Part shown: one piece after another, positions 58,205 to 64,000 of the stretch
How positions within the stretch are numbered: the first letter of the stretch is position 1
Layout of the letters: each line of letters starts with the position of its first letter
NCBI GenBank assembly: GCA_028583405.1
Contig: CM053253.1
Location: 15,635,112-15,699,111 of the forward strand
DNA from: Pogonophryne albipinna
Lineage: Eukaryota > Chordata > Actinopteri > Perciformes > Artedidraconidae
Length of the DNA: 64,000 bases
Direction of reading: 5' to 3'
The notes under the pieces: model-generated
Database searches by the model: none
What the model was told of the DNA's origin: nothing
The model's input: only the letters and a program-made list of their open reading frames with translations
Made by a program: the position numbers and the translations under genes

Positions 58205-58914
58205 AGCGCGATGTTGCAAGTTATATTAAAGCATGCCACATATGTCAGTTCACTGGTAAACCAAGTCAGGTGGTGAAGCCTGCACCCCTCAGTCCCATTC
58301 CAGCCCTTGGTCAACCTTTTGAGCATTTGATCATAGATTGTGTGGGGCCGTTGCCTCCATCTAAGTCCGGTTGTGCGTACATGCTTACTATAATGTGCCA
58401 GACTACAAGGTATCCTGCAGCGTTTCCCTTGCGCTCCATTTCAGTGAAGCCAGTAGTTAGGGCTTTAACCCAGTTCATCTCCACATTTGGGATCCCACGT
58501 GTGATTCAAAGCGACCAGGGTACCAACTTTACTTCCCATATGTTCAAACAGATCCTACAGCAGCTGGGGGTCAGGCATAACCGTGCGTCGGCTTACCATG
58601 CCCAAAGCCAGGGGGCGCTAGAGCGGTTTAATCAAACATTGAAGTCCATGCTGCGTGCTTATTGTATGGGGAAGGACTGGGAGGAGGGACTTCCATGGCT
58701 CATGTTGGCGTCCAGGGAAGTCGTTCAGGAAAGTACAGGGTTCAGCCCTAATGATTTGGTCTTTGGGCATAAGGTGCGTGGTGTGTTATCTGTTCTCCAG
58801 GATGGTTTGGTTGAGGGTGAGCCACCTAAAAATTTAGTGGACTATGTACAGGGCTTTCGTCATCGCCTGTATGTAGCGGTGGAAATGGCAAGGAAAAATT
58901 TAGCTGGTGCTCAG
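58205..58914 (+). pseudogene. Gmr1-like integrase catalytic core
   Basis: Open from the CHIC pair (about 58237) through the core. The DDE residues are in IIDCVGPL (D near 58336), IQSDQGTNFTS and SQGALERFNQ. The core ends at LAGAQ, where the hAT element has inserted (target GTGCTCAG at 58907-58914). Coding resumes at 59952. Confidence 0.88.
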
Positions 58915-59943
58915 TAGGGCTGCAACAAACGACTAATTTGATAATCGATTAATCTATCGATTAATGAAACGATTAATCGATTATTCGGATCGTTAAGGTT
59001 TTAACTGTACTACTACTTATATCGATACTGCTTATCGATCCGGTCCTTTTAACGATAGTATTAACGGTTCTTTTGACAAGAAATAAGGTAAATTAACTAA
59101 ACAAATTGTGAACAAAACTAACATTGCATTTTATTTTAATTAAATAAATAATATTTCACATCAAAAGAAACAATGTTTTAACAAATCATATTAAATAATC
59201 TGATGACAGAACTGTAAACAGAATGGCTGAAACTTTAACAAAATAAATAACTCAGTTACCTCTAATCATCAACCTATGTTTTTATAACTGAGTTAACTCC
59301 GTGTGCTGCTGCTAGCATACATAACACCTGACGTGGAAACGTTACTCGTGGATGGGGCTGCAGAGCTACTAGAAAGACAGTGGAACCCGGTGCATTCCTC
59401 CGTCTGGATGTGGAGCACTTTTGCTAAATGTTTAGACAAATTTGCTCGTGTTACCGCCCTTACATGCTAAACTCTTATTGCACTTTTGGTAACGAGCATT
59501 GTCCACATCGAGACGGCTAAAGTTTAACCACACCTCGGAGCGCGTTCTCTCCGCCATCTCCTCCGTGTCTGTGTTGCTGCATGTAGCAGAGCGTGTGTGT
59601 GTAAACTGCCCCGCCCCCTCGCAAGCAGGCGGGGGAGAGATCTCTCGTCTGAATTGGGAAGATCGAAAATACATTATACTGTAGACGCATTTTGTAGTCA
59701 TATTGCATATTATAAACGGAGTTGGCGACACTAAGACTGCGATATAATGTTTATGTAGCAATAATACATATGACATATGTTTTAAATGTCTCCTGTACCG
59801 ATAAAAAAGAGCGATAACGTTGGAGCTTAACGGGGTGTAGAACACATGTGATGACGTCACTAACGAATCGACGACTGAATTAGTTGCCAACTAATTTGGT
59901 AATCGATTTTAATCGATTAAGTCGATTAGTTGTTGCACCCCTA
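58915..59943. mobile_element. hAT-type MITE in Gmr1 integrase (TSD GTGCTCAG)
   Basis: Exact 8-bp duplication GTGCTCAG at 58907-58914 and 59944-59951. Ends TAGGGCTGCAACAAACGACT and GTTGCACCCCTA. Sister of 17714-18772, sharing most of its interior. No transposase. Removing it with one duplication restores the integrase frame. Confidence 0.95.
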
Positions 59944-59951
59944 GTGCTCAG

Positions 59952-61130
59952 GCTAATATGAAGAGACTCTATGACCGTAAAGCAGAGTATCGTGAATTCA
60001 GCCCAGGGGATCAGGTGTTGGCTTTAATGCCACTGCAGGTCTCACCATTCAAAGCCAAGTTTGCCGGCCTGTACACTGTTGAGAGTAAAGTGTCAGATCA
60101 AAATTACTTGATTGCTACTCCAAATCGGAGGAAGTTGTCTCAACTGTGTCACGTCAACCTCCTGAAACCGTACTATATTCGTGATACCGTTGGGGATAGC
60201 TTCATGGCTAAAAAGTTGGGTGTGGGCCCCATAATGATGGTTGATTCTGTGCTTTCAGATCGAGGGTTGGCTGAGGAGTGTGATGTTAAGGCACCAGATG
60301 AACCTGTTATGTCTGGTAGGCTGAGGAATTCGGAGTCGTTATGCCAATTGGATCGCTTGTTGAGTCACTTACCGGCAGCACAGAGAGATGAATTGGCGGC
60401 TTTAATCGGGAAGTTTGTGGTACTGTTCGGCGATACGCCATCGCGCACAATTCTCGTGGAGCATGATATCGACGTGGGGGACAGTCCTCCAATTAAGCAG
60501 CGAATTTATCGTTGTCCTGCCGATAAGCGTAGGGTGCTGGAGACTGAGGTCCAGTACATGTTGGACAATCAGATTGCAGTACAGTCGTTCTCCAGTTGGG
60601 CGTCGCCTAGTCTGCTGGTTGGCCAATCAGATGGGTCTCCGCGGTTTTGTAACGACTATCGTAAGGTTAATAAGGTGACAAAAACAGATTCTTACCCGTT
60701 GCCACGGATGGAGGACTGTATTGACTTGGTGGGCTCTGCTAGATTCGTCAGTAAATTCGACTTGTTAAAGGGGTACTGGCAAGTTCCTTTGACAGCGCGT
60801 GCGCAAAAGATTTCAGCGTTTGTTACACCTTTCGGTCTGTATGAGTATACAGTGATGAGTTTTTGGCTTTGTAATGCGCCAGCGACATTTCAGCGCCTCA
60901 TGAACATGGTGGTAGCAGGCCTTGAGGGGGTTGCTGTTTATCTTGACGACGTAGTGGTGTTTAGTGACACATGGGATGACCACATCAAACGCATTGGTGC
61001 TCTGTTCTGTCGCCTGGCTGAGGCGCATCTCACTGTTAACCTGGCCAAGTGTGAGTTCGCTAGGGCGACAGTGACTATCGCGCCTTTTGTAAGCACTTCT
61101 CCACAGTGGTTGCGCGCCTGACTGATTTGC
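59952..61130 (+). pseudogene. Gmr1-like integrase C-terminus and reverse transcriptase, truncated
   Basis: Begins with the integrase tail (MKRLYDRKAEYREFSPGDQV and CHVNLLKPYY), then reverse transcriptase: IKQRIYRCPADKRR, CNDYRKVNKVT, FVSKFDLLKGYWQVPL, NAPATFQRLMN and catalytic YLDDVVVFSD. After KCEFARATV the frame jumps: a deletion brings in FCKHFSTVVARLTDLL, the connection region before RNase H, in a neighbouring frame. The copy ends there. The fused IN-RT order is as expected for Gmr1. Confidence 0.88.
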
Positions 61131-61131
61131 T

Positions 61132-61660
61132 TAACACTTTTTTTTTACTGACACTAGGCAGATTTTGGCTTTTTTTCTCTTGCCAAGATACTTTTAGACG
61201 CACTCTTGAGGTATGCAAAACCTTAAAACTAGAAAATGAAGTACATTGTCTGATTAGATTTTTCTTAAAGACTGTTTCTCTAAAAGGCAAGTTTGTGATT
61301 TTAACACTTTTTACTGACACTCGGCAGATTTGAGTGTAATTCTCTCACAAAATAACTGTAAGATACACTTTTTTTGAAAATAAAATACTTTGTCTGAATA
61401 CATTTTCTTTAATGGCACTTTTTGATTTTAACGCTATTTCAGTGGAGCGATCCAGTTTTGTTAACATCAATGCTTTTTTCTCTTTTCTTGTGTTACCAAG
61501 ATACTTTTAGATACAGTTTGGTGTCTGAAAACTTTACAACTGGTAGAATGTCAGTCACTGTGTAACACTTCTATTTTCTTAAAGACTGTGACTCTAAAAG
61601 GCAAGTTTGTGATTTTAACACTTTTTACTGACACTCGGCAGATTTGTGTGTAATTCCTGT
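61132..61660. repeat. repeat-array module, direct copy of 53530-54014
   Basis: Starting TTAACACTTTTTTTTTACTG, this module parallels 53530-54014 almost base for base and then continues one unit further (TTTTAACACTTTTTACTGAC at about 61612). It shows that the retrotransposon lies between two copies of the module. Confidence 0.85.
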
Positions 61661-61875
61661 TACTTATTCTTAAATTTTACCTCTTGCTGCTTGGTTGAAA
61701 ATGATGGATGAAAAATAACTTTTTAAAAAGAGTCAAACAGCGGGTGACATTATACTGGTGAAAAAAACTCTCAATTCTACAGATGACTCCCCCCACTCAA
61801 CGCAATAAGTCCCAACCCACTCAGCAAATCATCTAAAACGAAGGACCCCACTAAGACGACCGTTGAAAAGTAGCC

Positions 61876-62169
61876 ATGGATCTGAAAAAAACCAAGTCTG
61901 ATGTAGCCTACCCTTATTATCACCAGGATAACGGATATGGGCTTAATAACTGGATGTTACAAAGTAGGGGAGGGGATGTTCCTGAAGAAGAGCTCTCCTC
62001 TATATCATATCCATGTATGGTCTTTAGGACAAAAGAGGACTATGATATCATGACATATGAAGAATATCTTTCTTTAAAAGATGGTATTATAGATAACCTT
62101 TGTAGAAACAGTATATCTCATACCACTCGCCAAGATCGCAAACGACAATTAGCAGAAAAGAAAAAGTAA
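61876..62169 (+). CDS. hypothetical 97-aa protein
   Basis: ATG in a good context (GCCATGG) starts MDLKKTKSDVAYPYYHQDNG, with an acidic middle (GGDVPEEELSS), a tyrosine-rich stretch (KEDYDIMTYEEYLSL) and a basic C-terminus (TTRQDRKRQLAEKKK). I do not recognise the family. A lysine-rich, purine-rich stretch separates it from the next frame by about 110 bases. Codon use looks coding. It probably belongs to the same virus-like element as the surrounding repeat array; that is inference. Confidence 0.45.
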   Translation: MDLKKTKSDVAYPYYHQDNGYGLNNWMLQSRGGDVPEEELSSISYPCMVFRTKEDYDIMTYEEYLSLKDGIIDNLCRNSISHTTRQDRKRQLAEKKK

Positions 62170-62280
62170 AGAAAAACGAAGAAAAAGCTAAATGAAAAGG
62201 AGGAGAAAAATGAAAAACAAACGCAGAATGCAAATGAAAAGGGACAAAAGGACGGAAAACGAAAGACAAAAAGAAGGAAG

Positions 62281-62865
62281 GTGAAAAGGAACAAAGTGAA
62301 GAAATTTCAACTAACTATAGAGGATGGTGTTGTAGAGCCATTACCGGATCATAATAATCTTATAGATCATCTACCGCTAACCGACTGCTGCGAATGTGTT
62401 AAACAAATACCAAAAGCAATGGCAGAGCTTTGCTTCAATATAATGAGAGAAAAAGCACGATACTATGGAATTGCCCAAATTGGTGACAGTGCCAGAGCAT
62501 GTATTAAAAGACTGTTGGAGGATCTCTATTCTAGTATCGGTTGTCCTTACATCGAAGGATATGCCAAAACGTGTGACGAGATAGACAAAGCTTTTGAAAA
62601 CAATTATATGGTACCTGTCCTTACAGCTAAACAAATCCTACGCCAGGTATTCAACAGACCACAAGAAGCACAAGAAGCCCCAGAAAGGATTACATTCAGA
62701 GCTAATAATGGTGAAACCGAAGAAGAAGCAAAGCAGATTATAATCGTTGCGGGTGAAAGGATCGAGAATTTGCATGTGATGTTAATGTATTTATCTGATA
62801 TAAAAAAAATGCATTTGTTTACTTCCAAGAGACCCCTAAACATCTACTTGGGCAATGTGAATTGA
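62281..62865 (+). CDS. hypothetical 194-aa protein
   Basis: Starts MKRNKVKKFQLTIEDGVVEP; the frame is open upstream in a lysine-rich stretch, so the start could be earlier. It has LTDCCECVKQIPKAMAELC, a helical middle and an acidic GETEEEAKQIIIVAGERIEN segment. Sequence after its stop (62866-62950) looks like a further decayed part. No family recognised; soluble, without membrane segments or signal peptide. The unbroken length of 194 codons in AT-rich DNA supports a real or recently real gene. Confidence 0.45.
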   Translation: MKRNKVKKFQLTIEDGVVEPLPDHNNLIDHLPLTDCCECVKQIPKAMAELCFNIMREKARYYGIAQIGDSARACIKRLLEDLYSSIGCPYIEGYAKTCDEIDKAFENNYMVPVLTAKQILRQVFNRPQEAQEAPERITFRANNGETEEEAKQIIIVAGERIENLHVMLMYLSDIKKMHLFTSKRPLNIYLGNVN

Positions 62866-62949
62866 ACGATAAACCGATCACTGTAAATGAAACGCGGAGA
62901 GAAGCAGCAGTGCAAATCATTAAGTCTATTACCTTGTATGCACTACGAC

Positions 62950-63390
62950 ATTAACTTGGTAAAATGTAATATGTTTTTCTGAAAATGTGTTGAATGTTGT
63001 GTTTTCAATTAAACAACCATAACAAATGAAAATGTGTTTATTTTTGCTTTCATATATAGTAATAGTATTGTAAACGAAACATTTAAAGTGGTCCTGGAAT
63101 CTCCATTTTCCGAAACATTCTGTAACATTACCGAAGAAATGAAACAAACACCAAAAGTGTATGTATCATGTGCTCTCATCTCTGTTTTGTAGATGTAATG
63201 CATCTTTGTTTCAAAAACAGAATACACATGAATATTTTGACTGAAGTGAAAAAACTCCATGATATTTCCCATAATCTGGGGAATTCTAAGCTGGAGACGG
63301 TCCTGGGGATGTTACAATCAGTATAACTATTGATTTTGTGTGTGAAAAATTTAAAAAAATATTTTTTAAAAAAGGTTTTTTTACATTTAA
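62950..63390. other. AT-rich, no gene seen
   Basis: No frame or repeat recognised. Confidence 0.35.
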
Positions 63391-63490
63391 AAACTGTTGT
63401 CTTCATTATAGCAAGGGGAGCGTGTCTGATACACGTGTATTACAGTCGTTCACATGCACTGTTGTCTTCATTATAACAAGGGGAGGGTAA
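63391..63490 (+). repeat. direct duplication CTGTTGTCTTCATTATA
   Basis: CTGTTGTCTTCATTATAGCAAGGGGAG-like phrase (split here: CTGTTGTCTTCATTATA then CAAGGGGAG) occurs at about 63393 and 63459, 66 bases apart, just before the retroelement fragment. Confidence 0.85.
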
Positions 63491-63507
63491 CAGGGAAGAT
63501 GTATGAT

Positions 63508-63621
63508 ACAATCACAACCAGCGTCTCATGCGGTGGGCTCTGATCGTTCAGGACTACAACCTGCAAATCCAACATAAAAAGGGTTCAGAGAACGTGTTTG
63601 CAGATGCTCTGTCCAGACTGT
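63508..63621 (+). pseudogene. RNase H C-terminal fragment of a retroelement
   Basis: In frame: NHNQRLMRWALIVQDYNL, then HKKGSENVFADALSRL and a stop. This is the end of RNase H in Ty3/Gypsy pol. No integrase follows, so the element had RNase H last, as in Gmr1-type elements. Upstream sequence is unrelated (truncated). Confidence 0.8.
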
Positions 63622-63691
63622 AATGATGTGTTCTGTGTTTGTTGTGTCGTGGGGTGTTATGGTTCACAAAAACCCTGTGGGGTTTTGTCTT

Positions 63692-63702
63692 AAGGGAGGG
63701 GG
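63692..63702 (+). other. polypurine tract
   Basis: AAGGGAGGGGG immediately before the LTR start TGTTACAGCC. Confidence 0.85.
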
Positions 63703-64000
63703 TGTTACAGCCGCTGCTTTCCTGGTGCTAGTAATTCTGTTGTGCGTGTGTGTGTATGCAAATGAGCTGCACATCTTCCGGGGGAGGAGTACAAAGGCCG
63801 GGGACGGAGATCATTCGGCAGGCTCTGTGTTGTGAGACAGACGCCTCTATCCTCTTGTTGTGCTTACTCGTTATGCTTGATAATCCAGTGAATGTTCTGT
63901 GTTTTGTTATACTACTTAGCAGTGTGTTAAAGTAGTGTTCTGTGTTGTGTGGGTAAAGAAGACCAGGTTAGCTTAGCGGTTAGCGACTGTGAATTAGCAT
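63703..64000 (+). repeat. 3' LTR of a second Gmr1-type element, cut by window end
   Basis: Starts TGTTACAGCCGCTGC after the polypurine tract; 298 bases are inside the window. It does not resemble the LTR at 54015-54304, so it belongs to a different family. Confidence 0.75.

Larger units (their letters stand above)
54015..61131 (+). mobile_element. Gmr1-like Ty3/Gypsy retrotransposon, 3' truncated and multiply interrupted
   Basis: Order on the plus strand: LTR, primer site, gag with SCAN-like capsid, protease, integrase, reverse transcriptase. Integrase before reverse transcriptase is the hallmark of the Gmr1 group of Ty3/Gypsy elements, otherwise a Ty1/copia order. Gag is split by a Kolobok derivative (55008-56175) and integrase by a hAT element (58915-59943). 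After reverse transcriptase a deletion joins it to ARLTDLL and the copy stops at 61131 against the repeat array; RNase H and the 3' LTR are missing. The array sequence on the two sides joins without loss. Confidence 0.88.

Noticed and set aside
54015..64000. One retrotransposon spanning both LTR-like segments (54015 and 63703)
   Set aside because: The two LTRs share no similarity over their first 290 bases, so they cannot be a pair.
63960..64000. tRNA-like TAGCTTAGCGGTTAGCG phrase
   Set aside because: No cloverleaf or B box; lies in an LTR and runs off the window.

Overview
The window looks like a transposon-saturated stretch of a ray-finned (probably percomorph) fish genome. The evidence is spliced genes with GT/AG introns, (GT)n microsatellites of 118-182 bp, and teleost-type hAT, Kolobok, Harbinger-like, CR1/L2-type LINE and Ty3/Gypsy elements, including one with the Gmr1 domain order (integrase before reverse transcriptase). 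I found no convincing single-copy host gene. Nearly every long reading frame belongs to, or derives from, a mobile element or a virus-like element.

Layout. 0-5 kb: microsatellites, an inverted Harbinger-like fragment and a foldback element (3129-4578) with two inverted arrays of a 21-bp unit; its empty target site is still readable near 9810. 4.6-11.4 kb: large imperfect inverted repeats carrying two clean insertions with 8-bp target duplications. 11.4-16.3 kb: MITE-like elements and a zinc-finger fragment. 16.3-20.1 kb: a broken two-exon transposon gene surrounded by copies of a GTCATTCGGTAAAAC-like motif. 20.1-24 kb: a nearly full LINE on the minus strand. 26.7-27.1 kb: a solo LTR. 27.7-29.6 kb: LINE tails. 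30.5-37.1 kb: a complete minus-strand Ty3/Gypsy element (190-bp LTRs, GATAT duplication), split in RNase H by a TTAA-target element. 41.5-49.2 kb: a complete Kolobok-type DNA transposon. 50.4-54 kb and 61.1-63.5 kb: virus-like or Polinton-like debris and a repeat array. 54-61.1 kb: a Gmr1-like retrotransposon broken by three nested insertions. 63.5-64 kb: the 3' end of another retroelement.

The most interesting object is the Kolobok-type element at 41508-49200. It has a 35-bp perfect terminal inverted repeat, TTAA duplications, and two convergent genes. One is a 13-exon transposase of 720 aa whose reading frame is open through every splice that I could follow. The other is a 3-exon gene for a 260-aa protein with an RG-rich N-terminus and a C-terminal domain matching the cytoplasmic ballast domain of the P2X7 receptor. 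Two internally deleted relatives (37151-37527 and 55008-56175) show that the family has moved in this region. How the genes fit together: the transposase should mobilise the element and its short derivatives; the role of the ballast-domain protein is unknown. All exon coordinates and boundaries were read by eye and not computed.
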